Assembly (NCBI RefSeq): GCF_003403095.1
Contig: NZ_CP031555.1
Span: 1,054,001 to 1,118,000, forward strand
From: Thalassospira indica
GTDB taxonomy: Bacteria > Pseudomonadota > Alphaproteobacteria > Rhodospirillales > Thalassospiraceae
Length of the DNA: 64,000 nt
Reading direction: 5' to 3'
Shown: in pieces, positions 8,061 to 16,213 of the stretch
Layout of the letters: the number at the start of each line of letters is the position of its first letter
How positions within the stretch are numbered: position 1 is the first letter of the stretch
Program-made: the position numbers and the translations under genes
Notes under the pieces: generated by a model
Database searches by the model: none
What the model saw: the letters and a program-made list of their open reading frames with translations, nothing else
What the model was told of the DNA's origin: nothing

Positions 8061-8945
8061 ATGTCCCTTGATTGGGAAGGACTGCGGACCTTTGCCTTGG
8101 TCTGTCAGGCTGGAAATATGAGTGCCGCCGCCCGTGAGCTTGGTATCAACCAAACCACCGTGGCGCGCCGTATTGCCCGTCTTGAAGAATGGGTGGGGTA
8201 CAGTGTGCTCCATCGCGATGGCCGTGCCGTTGCGCCAACCACGCGCGCACAATCCTTGCTAAAAACCGCATTACAGATGCAGGAAACGGTATCTGGCCTT
8301 TTGGTCGGGGATCCGCAGACCGATCAGGATACCAATCAAATTAGCGGCATCGTCCGGCTGACCGGGGTGGATGCGATTTTGCAAGATTGTGTCGCCCCGC
8401 ACATGGCGTCCTTGCATCGGCAATATCCGGGCATTGCGCTGGAACTGATCGGAGCCAATCGCAATCTCAGTCTGCCACAACGCGAAACCGATATCGCCAT
8501 CCGCCTTGCCCGTCCTGAAACCGGCGCGTTTCATATCCGCCTTCTTGGTCGTTTGGAATATGGCGTCTTTTGCAACCCGAATGGCTTGCCGCTTGCTGCG
8601 CTTGATCCGACCGAACTGCCGTGGATCGATCTTGATGAATTCTTTGCTGATAAGCCCGAACAGAAATGGCTGTCGGATCATTTCCCGGATCGCAAGACCA
8701 TCGGCTATGCCAATCGTGGGTCGATCATGGTATCAATGATGGCAGGCCATGCCTGTTGTGCGCTACTACCGGTGTGCGTGGGCGCGCGGATTGATGGCCT
8801 AACCTTGCTTGATGGCTATCATCCGGTTGGTCGCGAGGTCTGGCTTCTGACCCATCAGGACAAACGCCACCTGCCACCGGTCCGTGCGGTTGCGGACTGG
8901 CTGTTAGATATTCTTATGGATGGGGAGTTTATTAGCCGCCCGTAA
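8061..8945 (+). CDS. LysR-family transcriptional regulator
   Basis: This 294-residue LysR protein has an N-terminal helix-turn-helix (GNMSAAARELGINQTTVARR at about residues 17-36). A substrate-binding domain runs from about residue 95. The start follows GGGAG at 8050-8054. It is divergent from the isochorismatase-family hydrolase and has a 22-bp palindrome just ahead of its start, which suggests autoregulation and control of that hydrolase. Its last 14 bases overlap, tail to tail, with the frcK gene on the other strand. Confidence 0.9.
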   Translation: MSLDWEGLRTFALVCQAGNMSAAARELGINQTTVARRIARLEEWVGYSVLHRDGRAVAPTTRAQSLLKTALQMQETVSGLLVGDPQTDQDTNQISGIVRLTGVDAILQDCVAPHMASLHRQYPGIALELIGANRNLSLPQRETDIAIRLARPETGAFHIRLLGRLEYGVFCNPNGLPLAALDPTELPWIDLDEFFADKPEQKWLSDHFPDRKTIGYANRGSIMVSMMAGHACCALLPVCVGARIDGLTLLDGYHPVGREVWLLTHQDKRHLPPVRAVADWLLDILMDGEFISRP

Positions 8946-9561
8946 CCACGATGTCGGCCAGTTTGCTGAGGCGTGCAACGGTTATGGCATTGGGCAGGTC
9001 ATTTGTTTCTGCCTTGGCGCTGGCACCATCATCATCAAAGCCAAACGACCGCCACCGATCCATCAGTCGCGCACGCAGTTTTTCTTCCGGCACATCAAGA
9101 TAGATCGACAGATCAAACAGGCCGTGGAGTTGGTTCCAGGGTGTTTGATCAAGCAAAAGGTAATTGCCCTCGACCAGAATGATCTTGTGATCAGGCGCAA
9201 TAATCCTGGCTGAGCCACGCGAGATCTCGAGTGTGCGATCAAACAGCGGCACGTAAACGTCTTCGTTTGGCGTGTCACGCAGGGCCATCAAGGTGCGCTT
9301 GAGCCCGCCAACATCAAATGTCTCCGGCGCACCCTTGCGGGCCAGAAGGCCGCGTTCTTCCAGAATGGCATTGTCAAAATGAAACCCGTCCATCGGCACC
9401 ACAGCAGCCCCGGCTTTATCACCCCCCAGATGGTGATAAAGCCGGTCGGACAAGGTTGACTTGCCCGAGGCTGGTGCGCCGACGATGGCCACAAGAATGC
9501 GGCCCTTGGCGGCGTGCTTGGCGCGAATGGCGTCTGCCAACGCGTCGAGATCAGGTGTCAT
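8932..9561 (-). CDS. frcK: P-loop sugar/nucleoside kinase of the frc operon
   Basis: The product is a 209-residue P-loop kinase of the uridine kinase/pantothenate kinase-like group. Walker A is GAPASGKST at about residues 28-36, followed by VPMDGFHFDNAIL. The order frcB-frcC-frcA-frcK with a ROK-type frcR divergent at the far end matches the fructose-transport locus frcBCAK described in Sinorhizobium meliloti. There the kinase is proposed, not proven, to act on the imported sugar. It is the last gene of the operon, 34 bp after frcA. The symbol rests mainly on this synteny. Confidence 0.8.
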   Translation of the reverse strand: MTPDLDALADAIRAKHAAKGRILVAIVGAPASGKSTLSDRLYHHLGGDKAGAAVVPMDGFHFDNAILEERGLLARKGAPETFDVGGLKRTLMALRDTPNEDVYVPLFDRTLEISRGSARIIAPDHKIILVEGNYLLLDQTPWNQLHGLFDLSIYLDVPEEKLRARLMDRWRSFGFDDDGASAKAETNDLPNAITVARLSKLADIVVTGG

Positions 9562-9595
9562 GAAACTATGGTTCTCATATCCGGGGTGCGATGTT

Positions 9596-10390
9596 TTATG
9601 CGGCGTCTTCTGCCGGTGGCTCTTTGGCCCCCGTCATGAAGGCAACCGCGTCTGACATGCTGTAATCATCGGGTTTGATGGTGCAAAGACGTTTGCCAAG
9701 CCGATGCACATGAATGCGATCGGCGACCTCAAAGACATGCGGCATATTGTGCGAAATCAGCACAATCGGCATGCCGCGCGCCTTCACATCGGCAATCAGA
9801 TCCAGCACGCGACGGCTTTCCTTAACGCCTAATGCGGCGGTCGGTTCATCCATGATCACCACACGCGATCCGAACGCCGCTGCACGGGCAACCGCAACCC
9901 CCTGGCGCTGACCACCCGAAAGGGTTTCAACCGCCTGATTGATGTTCTGAATGGTCATCAGACCAAGATCGGTCAGCTTCTCACGCGCCAGCCGCTGCAT
10001 TTCCTTATGGTCCAGCGCCCCGAAATACTTGCCCATGATGCCCTTCTTGCGAAGCTCGCGACCCATGAACATGTTGTCAGCAATCGAAAGTGCGGGCGAA
10101 AGTGCAAGGTTCTGATACACCGTTTCAATGCCGGCTTCGCGGGCCTCCATTGGCGATGTGAACTGGATCGGCTTGCCATCAAGCTCGATACTGCCTTCAT
10201 CAATGGTGACAGCCCCCGAAAGCGCCTTGATCAGGGATGATTTCCCCGCCCCGTTATCGCCGATCACGGCAAGAACCTCGCCGGGATAAAGATCAAAGTC
10301 GGCATAGTTAAGGGCGGTGACACGACCATATCGTTTGACGATGCCGCGTGCTTTCAGAACAGGTTGCACAGATTGGGAAGTGTTGCTCAT
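9596..10390 (-). CDS. frcA: Sugar ABC transporter ATP-binding protein
   Basis: This 264-residue ATPase of a CUT2-type sugar importer has a single nucleotide-binding domain. Walker A is GDNGAGKSS at residues 44-52, the signature LSGGQRQGVAVARA lies near residue 150, and Walker B VVIMDEPTA near 172. The single-domain form differs from the fused double ATPase of RbsA and agrees with FrcA. The ATG at 10390 was chosen over an upstream GTG at 10411. It overlaps the frcC stop as ATGA (translational coupling) and has AAAGGTG ahead of it. Confidence 0.88.
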   Translation of the reverse strand: MSNTSQSVQPVLKARGIVKRYGRVTALNYADFDLYPGEVLAVIGDNGAGKSSLIKALSGAVTIDEGSIELDGKPIQFTSPMEAREAGIETVYQNLALSPALSIADNMFMGRELRKKGIMGKYFGALDHKEMQRLAREKLTDLGLMTIQNINQAVETLSGGQRQGVAVARAAAFGSRVVIMDEPTAALGVKESRRVLDLIADVKARGMPIVLISHNMPHVFEVADRIHVHRLGKRLCTIKPDDYSMSDAVAFMTGAKEPPAEDAA

Positions 10391-11469
10391 GACGACACCT
10401 TTCTGATCCACTGGTCAATGGCGACAGCAATAATGGTCAGCCAGCCGATGGCAAAGACCTGCCAAAGAACATCCACCCCCGCAAGGCGAAGGCCAGAATT
10501 AAACACGCCGACAATCAACGCCCCGATCAACGGGCCAATGATCGATCCGCGCCCGCCAAACAGCGAAATGCCCCCGATGACAACAGCCGTAATCGATTGC
10601 AGGTTGGCTTCCTGAAAACTCTGTGGCGAGACAGACCCAACACGCCCGATCGATGCCCATGCGCCAATCGCACAAACAAGGCCTGCAAGGCAATAAACCG
10701 TAATCAGGGTGCGGTTGGTGCGAATGCCCGAAAGTTCAGCCGCCTCCTTGTCATCGCCGATGGCATAGACATGCCGCCCCCAACTGGTGTGATTAAGGAT
10801 GTACCAAAGCACCCCGAAAATCACCAGCATCAGGATCGACCCATAGGTGATCCTGGCCCCGCCAAGCGCGATGCTTTCGCCAAAGAACTTCAAAAGCGGG
10901 GCGATTTCATCAAGTGTTTGGCTTCGGATCGACTGCGCACCCGAAAGCCAAAGATTGAGCGCAAAGAAAATATTCCAGGTACCGAGCGTCACGATAAACG
11001 GCGGCAACTTGATCCGGGTCACCAGGAACCCGTTCAGCCCCCCGGCACAGATCCCGCCGATACAGCCAATGATGATGGCAATCGGCGCCGGAATACCGAT
11101 GGTGACGGCAAGCTGGCCCATAATGACCGACATCAGAACCATGATCGCACCGACCGAAAGATCGATACCGGCGGTCAGGATCACAAGGCTTTGCGCCGCC
11201 GCCAGAATGCCGATGATCGATACCTGCTGCATGATCAGCGACAGGTTAAAGGGCGAAAAGAATTTACTGCCGGCGACAAAGCCGAAAATGATGATCGAAA
11301 ATATCAGAACAATCACCGGCACCATGGTCGGGTTGCCGTGCAAAAAATGCTGCACGTTGCCGAAAAGACTGCGGTGTTTATGTTCGAATTGCGCGACATT
11401 GCGGTCGCTGGATTCAAGCGCGTGCTCGAATTCCTGTTTCTGGCGCGACGATTTGGGTGTCTCGCTCAT
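10387..11469 (-). CDS. frcC: Sugar ABC transporter permease
   Basis: The product is a 360-residue CUT2/ribose-type permease with about 9-10 membrane segments after a charged N-terminal region of about 45 residues. The family pattern SLVILTAGIDLSVGAIM lies near residues 112-128, and VIGGISLFGGRGSIIGPLIGA near 300. It would form the membrane channel for the sugar delivered by FrcB and energised by FrcA. The start follows a strong GGAGG. Two hairpins separate it from frcB, which may lower permease expression relative to the binding protein. Confidence 0.9.
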   Translation of the reverse strand: MSETPKSSRQKQEFEHALESSDRNVAQFEHKHRSLFGNVQHFLHGNPTMVPVIVLIFSIIIFGFVAGSKFFSPFNLSLIMQQVSIIGILAAAQSLVILTAGIDLSVGAIMVLMSVIMGQLAVTIGIPAPIAIIIGCIGGICAGGLNGFLVTRIKLPPFIVTLGTWNIFFALNLWLSGAQSIRSQTLDEIAPLLKFFGESIALGGARITYGSILMLVIFGVLWYILNHTSWGRHVYAIGDDKEAAELSGIRTNRTLITVYCLAGLVCAIGAWASIGRVGSVSPQSFQEANLQSITAVVIGGISLFGGRGSIIGPLIGALIVGVFNSGLRLAGVDVLWQVFAIGWLTIIAVAIDQWIRKVSS

Positions 11470-11496
11470 CGTTTCCTCCGGACCTGGTCGAAAACA

Positions 11497-11616
11497 GGAT
11501 CAGGCATTCCTGATCCGTTCGCTGTCTTCCGCCCGGCTCTTGCGGCGGGTTCGGATGACATACCAAGTGTAAAGCAAAGTGGGACAAGGAGGGCAGGGGA
11601 TAATGCTGCCCTCCTT
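11497..11616 (-). other. frcB–frcC intercistronic hairpins
   Basis: Two stems sit between the binding-protein and permease genes. A perfect 11-bp stem (11586-11596 with 11606-11616) begins 26 bases past the frcB stop. An 8-bp stem GGATCAGG/CCTGATCC spans 11497-11516, just before the frcC ribosome site. Neither has a long T run, so partial termination or mRNA stabilisation is more likely than a full stop. That would explain the usual excess of binding protein over permease. Confidence 0.55.
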
Positions 11617-11642
11617 CGAAGCAGGTCAGGATAAATCCCGGA

Positions 11643-12671
11643 TTAACCCCAGCAGCGATCCATGCCCTCGGCAACGTCAATCGACGGAACGCCGTCAACC
11701 GGCTGATCGGTCACAAGGTTGACACCCGTGTTATAGAAGTTAAGGCCCTGGCTGTTCTGCGGCTTTTCACCGCTATCCGCCCATGCCTTGATCGCTTCTA
11801 TACCCTTGGACGCCATCAGCAACGGATACTGCTGCGAGGTTGCACCAATCACGCCATCCTTGACGTTGGCAACACCCGGGCAACCGCCATCGACCGACAC
11901 GATCAGAACGCCATCTTCCATGCCAAACGATTTCAGTGCCTCATAGGCACCGGCAGCGGCCGGTTCGTTGATGGTGTAAACCACATTGATGTCGGAATCG
12001 CGCTGCATCAGGTTTTCCATCGCAGTGCGGCCGCCTTCTTCGTTGCCGTTGGTCACATCATGGCCAACGATCCGGTCGTCATCTTCGTCCCCGATCTTGT
12101 TGGGGTCCTTGATGTCAATCCCGAAACCTTTCAGGAAGCCCTGATCGCGCAGCACATCAACCGACGGCGCACTCGGCGTCAGGTCAAGCAGGGCGATCTT
12201 GGCATCTGCTGCCTTGTCACCAAGCTTGGCCGCGGCCCACTGACCAATCAGTTCACCGGCCTTGAAGTTATCCGTGGCAAAGGTGGCATCGGCGGCATCA
12301 ATCGGCTCAAGTGGTGTATCAAGCGCAATCACGATCAGACCGGCATCGCGGGCCTTTTTGACAACCGGGACAATCGCCTTGGTGTCCGATGCGGTCAGAA
12401 GGATGCCCTTGGCACCCGATGCGATGCAAGACTCGATGGCCTGAACCTGAGTTTCATGGTCGCCATCAATCTTGCCGGCATAGGTCGACAGGTTAATGCC
12501 AAGTTCTTCGGCCTTGGCAGACGCACCTTCCTTCATTTTCACGAAGAACGGGTTGATGTCGGTTTTGGTGATCAGGCAGGCGCCGATTTCGTCGGCTTTT
12601 GCGGCGTTCGGGGCCGCGGTCATACCCAGTGCAAGCGCACCAAGGGCGGCGCCAAGAAATGCTTTCTTCAT
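11643..12671 (-). CDS. frcB: Sugar ABC transporter periplasmic binding protein
   Basis: The product is a 342-residue periplasmic sugar-binding protein (peripla_BP_4, ribose/fructose type). A signal peptide ([20 protein letters not shown]) precedes the mature start near [18 protein letters not shown]. Further family segments are [22 protein letters not shown], split around residue 125, and [10 protein letters not shown] near 275. It captures sugar in the periplasm for FrcCA. The ATG at 12671 was chosen over an upstream start at 12797 because a GGGAGGAAAC ribosome site precedes it and the signal peptide starts there. Fructose is the likely ligand by similarity of the whole locus; ribose or mannose are alternatives. 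Confidence 0.88.
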   Translation of the reverse strand: MKKAFLGAALGALALGMTAAPNAAKADEIGACLITKTDINPFFVKMKEGASAKAEELGINLSTYAGKIDGDHETQVQAIESCIASGAKGILLTASDTKAIVPVVKKARDAGLIVIALDTPLEPIDAADATFATDNFKAGELIGQWAAAKLGDKAADAKIALLDLTPSAPSVDVLRDQGFLKGFGIDIKDPNKIGDEDDDRIVGHDVTNGNEEGGRTAMENLMQRDSDINVVYTINEPAAAGAYEALKSFGMEDGVLIVSVDGGCPGVANVKDGVIGATSQQYPLLMASKGIEAIKAWADSGEKPQNSQGLNFYNTGVNLVTDQPVDGVPSIDVAEGMDRCWG

Positions 12672-12812
12672 TTGTTTCCTCCCAGGACTGAACCTGAATA
12701 TTTGGCCATTTTGGCCTGATTTTGCTGTTTTCCAACAGATCGTGACGCACATTTTTTGTCGCGGGTCTTCAATCTGTATGGCCTTACGACACACCAAACC
12801 GGCGATCCTGTC

Positions 12813-12841
12813 AATTAATAAATCCGATTGATTTATTAATT
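12813..12841. promoter_or_regulatory. ROK-type operator over the frcB promoter
   Basis: AATTAATAAATC-N5-GATTTATTAATT is a perfect 12-bp inverted repeat lying between frcB and frcR. Reading toward frcB, a consensus TTGACA -35 box (plus-strand 12809-12814) overlaps the end of the palindrome. AT-rich TTATTT/AAATAA-type palindromes are the known sites of the ROK regulators NagC and Mlc. I infer that FrcR binds here, represses frcBCAK without sugar, and may control itself. Confidence 0.7.
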
Positions 12842-12897
12842 ATTCCTGTCACCATGATCCCTAATCGGGCATTAAGGATCCCGAGTGGGAGGAACCA

Positions 12898-14145
12898 ATG
12901 ACTGACAGCATCTCTGCGAACCCGGACAATATCGGGGCGGATGATCGCAACGCGCGTCCCTTGCATCCGGGCGGGGGCGCAAACCAGCTGCGTGTGCGCG
13001 CCTATAACGAACGGCTTGTCTTGTCGCTCGTGCGCCGTAACGCCGGTCTTTCAAAGGCCGAAATCGCAAGGCTTTCCGGGCTTTCGGCCCAAACCGTTTC
13101 CGTCATCATGCGCGCCCTTGAAAAGGATGGGCTTTTGATGCGCGGCACACCGGTGCGCGGCAATGTCGGCAAACCAAAGGTGCCGATGGCGCTTAATCCC
13201 GACGGGGTTTATTCCTTTGGGCTCAAGATCGGGCGACGCAGCACGGAATTGATCCTGATGGATTTTGTCGGATCGGTGCGGGCAACCAAACGCGAAGCGT
13301 ACAAATATCCCACCCCCGATGGCATTCGCCGGTTCGTGCGTGGTGCTGTCGATGACATCCTGACCGGCCTTGATCGAAACCAGATTGACCGCATTGCCGG
13401 GGTTGGCATCGCTGCCCCTTTTGAATTGTGGAACTGGGTCGATGAGGTCGGCGCCCCGGTCGAAGACATGAATGCCTGGCGCGAGGTTGATCTGGTCGAC
13501 GCAATCGCCGCCATCGTGCCGTTCCCGGTCTTTCAGCAAAATGACGCGACGGCGGCCTGCGGGGCGGAGCTCGTCTTTGGCCTTGGCCCGAACTATTCCG
13601 ATTTCGCCTATTTCTTTATCGGGTCGTTTATTGGCGGCGGGGTGGTGCTTAATCAGGCGCTTTATGCCGGGCGGACGGGCAATGCAGGCGCCTTTGGCTC
13701 CATGCCGGTCTCCTCGCGCAGCGGCCATCCCAGCCAGTTGATCGATCAGGCCTCGATCTTTGTGCTTGAACAGATGCTGACCCGCGAAGGCGGTGATCCG
13801 GCGATGCTATGGCGCGATCCCGATTACTGGCATGGCCTTGGCAAGACGCTTGATATCTGGATCGAACACACCGCGCGCAGTCTGGCGATTGCCATCACCT
13901 CGGTCTGTTCGGTGATTGACTTCGAAGCTGTCATTGTCGATGGCGGCTTCCCGGCCGACGTCTGCGAACGGGTGGTTGCCGCAACCCGTGCCGCGATTTC
14001 CGAGCTCGATCTGCAAGGCATCGAACGTCCCCGCATCGAACAGGGGCGGGTGGGCAGTGCCGCACGCGCCATCGGTGCGGCAAGTCTGCCCTTGTTCTCG
14101 CGATATCTGCTTGATCAGAACGTTCTGTTCAAACAGATGGCCTGA
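12898..14145 (+). CDS. frcR: ROK-family transcriptional regulator of the frc locus
   Basis: The product is a 415-residue ROK-type repressor. An N-terminal winged helix (NERLVLSLVRRNAGLSKAEI, then LSGLSAQTVSVIMRALE) covers about residues 37-80, and a sugar-kinase-like domain follows (VGIAAPFELW near 165, FIGSFIGGGVVL near 240). The usual ROK zinc-binding cysteine cluster is not obvious, as in several FrcR-like relatives. It is divergent from frcB, with a perfect palindrome between. GGGAGGAACCA precedes the ATG. Function as frcBCAK repressor is inferred from locus order and the operator. Confidence 0.85.
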   Translation: MTDSISANPDNIGADDRNARPLHPGGGANQLRVRAYNERLVLSLVRRNAGLSKAEIARLSGLSAQTVSVIMRALEKDGLLMRGTPVRGNVGKPKVPMALNPDGVYSFGLKIGRRSTELILMDFVGSVRATKREAYKYPTPDGIRRFVRGAVDDILTGLDRNQIDRIAGVGIAAPFELWNWVDEVGAPVEDMNAWREVDLVDAIAAIVPFPVFQQNDATAACGAELVFGLGPNYSDFAYFFIGSFIGGGVVLNQALYAGRTGNAGAFGSMPVSSRSGHPSQLIDQASIFVLEQMLTREGGDPAMLWRDPDYWHGLGKTLDIWIEHTARSLAIAITSVCSVIDFEAVIVDGGFPADVCERVVAATRAAISELDLQGIERPRIEQGRVGSAARAIGAASLPLFSRYLLDQNVLFKQMA

Positions 14146-14157
14146 TCCAACATCAAC

Positions 14158-14928
14158 TTAGAAATTGTCTTTGCGTTTGCGAATCTCGGTAAAGATCGCA
14201 ACCGGGCTTTCGCCACTCATCCCCAATGCCGCGGCAACCGATTGCTCATCGGCGCGCAGGAACGGATTGGTCGCAAGCTCGACATCCAGACGCGATGGAA
14301 TGGTCGGCAGGTTGCGTGCGCGAAGCCCGTCAATATCCTGGCATCGTGCGATCAGGATGGCGTTGTCGGGCTCGATCGTTTTGGCGAATTTGGCGTTGGA
14401 CTGGGTATATTCATGGCCGCAATAGACCTGCGTGCTGGGCGGAAGATCGCGAAACTTCTGCAAGGAATGCCACATTTGTTCGGGTGTGCCCTCAAACAAA
14501 CGCCCGCAGCCCAGCGCAAACAGGCTGTCGCCGGAAAACAGCGCGGTGATGGCCGGGAAATAAAACGCGATATGCCCGCTGGTATGGCCCGGCACATCAA
14601 ATACCCGTCCTTCCAGATCGCCGATCAGGACCTGATCGCCCTCGGCGCAGGTTTCATCCATGTTGGGGATGCGCGCGGTTTCGGCCGTCGGGCCCAGCAA
14701 TTTCGCACCGTATTTCTCGATCAATTCGGCATTGCCGCCGATATGATCGTGGTGGTGATGGGTGTTGATCACCAGATCAAGGTTCCAGTCACGCTCTTCA
14801 AGAGCGGCAATCACCGGGCCTGCTTCGCCCGGATCAACGATGGCGGTGACTTCACTGCGATGGCAGCGCACAAGATAAGTGTAATTGTCTGAAAGACAGG
14901 GAATGACGATGACTTCACCCGCAGCCAT
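14158..14928 (-). CDS. gloB: Hydroxyacylglutathione hydrolase (glyoxalase II)
   Basis: The product is a 256-residue metallo-beta-lactamase-fold enzyme that hydrolyses S-lactoylglutathione to lactate and glutathione, completing methylglyoxal detoxification. Metal ligands appear in order: NTHHHHDHIGG near residue 55, PGHTSGH near 115, FSGDSLFALGCGR near 135 and CGHEYTQSN near 170. The C-terminal domain with NPFLR is present. The start at 14928 follows GAGG; an upstream in-frame start exists but would add residues outside the family. Copy 1 of the repeat family begins about 50 bp upstream, in its promoter region. Confidence 0.93.
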   Translation of the reverse strand: MAAGEVIVIPCLSDNYTYLVRCHRSEVTAIVDPGEAGPVIAALEERDWNLDLVINTHHHHDHIGGNAELIEKYGAKLLGPTAETARIPNMDETCAEGDQVLIGDLEGRVFDVPGHTSGHIAFYFPAITALFSGDSLFALGCGRLFEGTPEQMWHSLQKFRDLPPSTQVYCGHEYTQSNAKFAKTIEPDNAILIARCQDIDGLRARNLPTIPSRLDVELATNPFLRADEQSVAAALGMSGESPVAIFTEIRKRKDNF

Positions 14929-14977
14929 GGCGTACCTCAAAATGTAATTTATCTGTTGGGGCAAGACTATCAGGATG

Positions 14978-15244
14978 TAGGCTCAGGACCTATTAATTTG
15001 GTTTGAATGGTTCACCGGGTTTGTGCGGATACGCGAAGCAAAACCTCAGGAAGATATGTATCTTTCAAGGCTTTGCGACAAAGTAGCCCGTGCAAACCCC
15101 GTGAATCCAAAGGACAGACGTTATATTTGCAAACTCCTGCGTCAAACCCCTTGGCCGGGATACCAGCCCGCCCGGCGGGCCTTTCCTTGGATTTCACAAA
15201 TATAACGTCCGCCATTCCAATCAAATTAATAGGTCCTGAGCCTA
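14978..15244 (+). repeat. Structured repeat element, copy 1
   Basis: The element is bounded by a perfect 23-bp terminal inverted repeat (14978-15000 with 15222-15244) that begins and ends with TA. Inside are two further paired regions. One closes a conserved core: 15010-15023 with 15093-15106, 12 of 14 paired. The other is GACGTTATATTTG (15117-15129) with 15197-15209. The core between them (about 15017-15099) is nearly identical in copies 2 and 3, while the arms differ between copies but still pair within each. It fills almost the whole gloB–methyltransferase intergenic space. I do not recognise the family. Confidence 0.8.
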
Positions 15245-15306
15245 GTGTCTTGAAACAATCACGCAAAAACATTCCCGTGCCGGATCGGGAATGATAGGCT
15301 GATCTC

Positions 15307-16137
15307 ATGCGTCAGGATGTCGTTGATCTTCACCGTTTTTATGCCAGCAGTATCGGACAAGCCGCCCGGCGTCTGATCCGCAGGCGTTTGCGCGTCATGT
15401 GGTCGGATGTCCGGGGCATGCGGGTCCTTGGTTTTGGCTATGCCACGCCGTACTTGCGCCCGTTTATTGGCGAGGCGGAGCGTGTCATGGCCTTCATGCC
15501 CGCCCAGCAGGGCTGCGTTCATTGGCCTGCCGGTGAAGACAACCGTGTGGCGCTGACCGAAGAAACCATGTTGCCGCTGCCTGACAGTTCGGTGGATCGC
15601 ATTTTGGTCGTGCATCTGGTCGAACATACGGACTCGATGCGTCGCCTGATGCGCGAATGCTGGCGGGTACTGACGCCCAATGGCCGGATTGTCGTGGTGA
15701 CACCGAACCGAAGCTCGCTCTGGTCCTGGTCGGAAAAAACGCCCTTTGGCTATGGCCATCCCCATAGCGTCTCACAGCTGCAAAACCTGCTGCGCGAAAA
15801 CATGTTCCTGCCGATCCAGCACAGCCGCGCCCTTTTCATGCCGCCGACCAACATGCGGCTTTTGCTGCGCTGGTCGCAGGTATTTGAAAATATCGGATCG
15901 CGCCTGTTCAAGGCCTTTGCCGGGGTCTCTATTGTCGAAGCCGGTAAGCAGCTTTACGCCAGCTCCGGCACGCCACAGCGCAAACGTCGTCTGGTGCATA
16001 TCCCGGTGACGGTCCCGCCTCTGCGTCCGGCCGATGGCAATCAACAGCACCGTGTGTCGCACGACCAGACCGACGCGTGTCAAAACAGCCCATCGGACGA
16101 GGACAAACCAGCACAGCCTTCCACCTCAGACCAGTAA
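15307..16137 (+). CDS. SAM-dependent methyltransferase-like protein
   Basis: The 276-residue product has a class I methyltransferase-type core: a motif-I-like MRVLGFGYATPYL near residue 38, a motif-IV-like SSVDRILVVHLVEHTDS near 95, and the post-motif RVLTPNGRIVVVTPN near 120. The first glycine motif is degenerate compared with the usual GxGxG. The last 50 residues are polar, rich in Gln, Ser and Pro, and probably disordered. Its partnership with gloB is common in alphaproteobacteria (family knowledge). The substrate is unknown. The start lies 63 bp after the end of repeat copy 1. Confidence 0.75.
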   Translation: MRQDVVDLHRFYASSIGQAARRLIRRRLRVMWSDVRGMRVLGFGYATPYLRPFIGEAERVMAFMPAQQGCVHWPAGEDNRVALTEETMLPLPDSSVDRILVVHLVEHTDSMRRLMRECWRVLTPNGRIVVVTPNRSSLWSWSEKTPFGYGHPHSVSQLQNLLRENMFLPIQHSRALFMPPTNMRLLLRWSQVFENIGSRLFKAFAGVSIVEAGKQLYASSGTPQRKRRLVHIPVTVPPLRPADGNQQHRVSHDQTDACQNSPSDEDKPAQPSTSDQ

Positions 16138-16213
16138 GTCCTCAAAATCACGGCAGGTTTTGTTACATGATGTTAATTGACAGGCACGCCATGATTGTCT
16201 GCATAATAACGTC

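Noticed and set aside
15023..15205. 60-codon frame in repeat copy 1, matched by a 60-codon frame in copy 2 (27754-27936)
   Set aside because: The two peptides look alike, but differences between the copies fall about equally on first, second and third codon positions (about 10, 7 and 8 by hand count), and copy 3 lacks the frame. Conserved RNA or DNA structure explains it better than a protein.
14978..15244. Repeat copy 1 as a simple MITE or insertion-sequence remnant
   Set aside because: There is no transposase frame. The terminal arms differ between copies while still pairing within each copy, which a normal MITE family would not do. TA ends keep a transposition origin possible, so it is listed as a repeat, not a mobile element.
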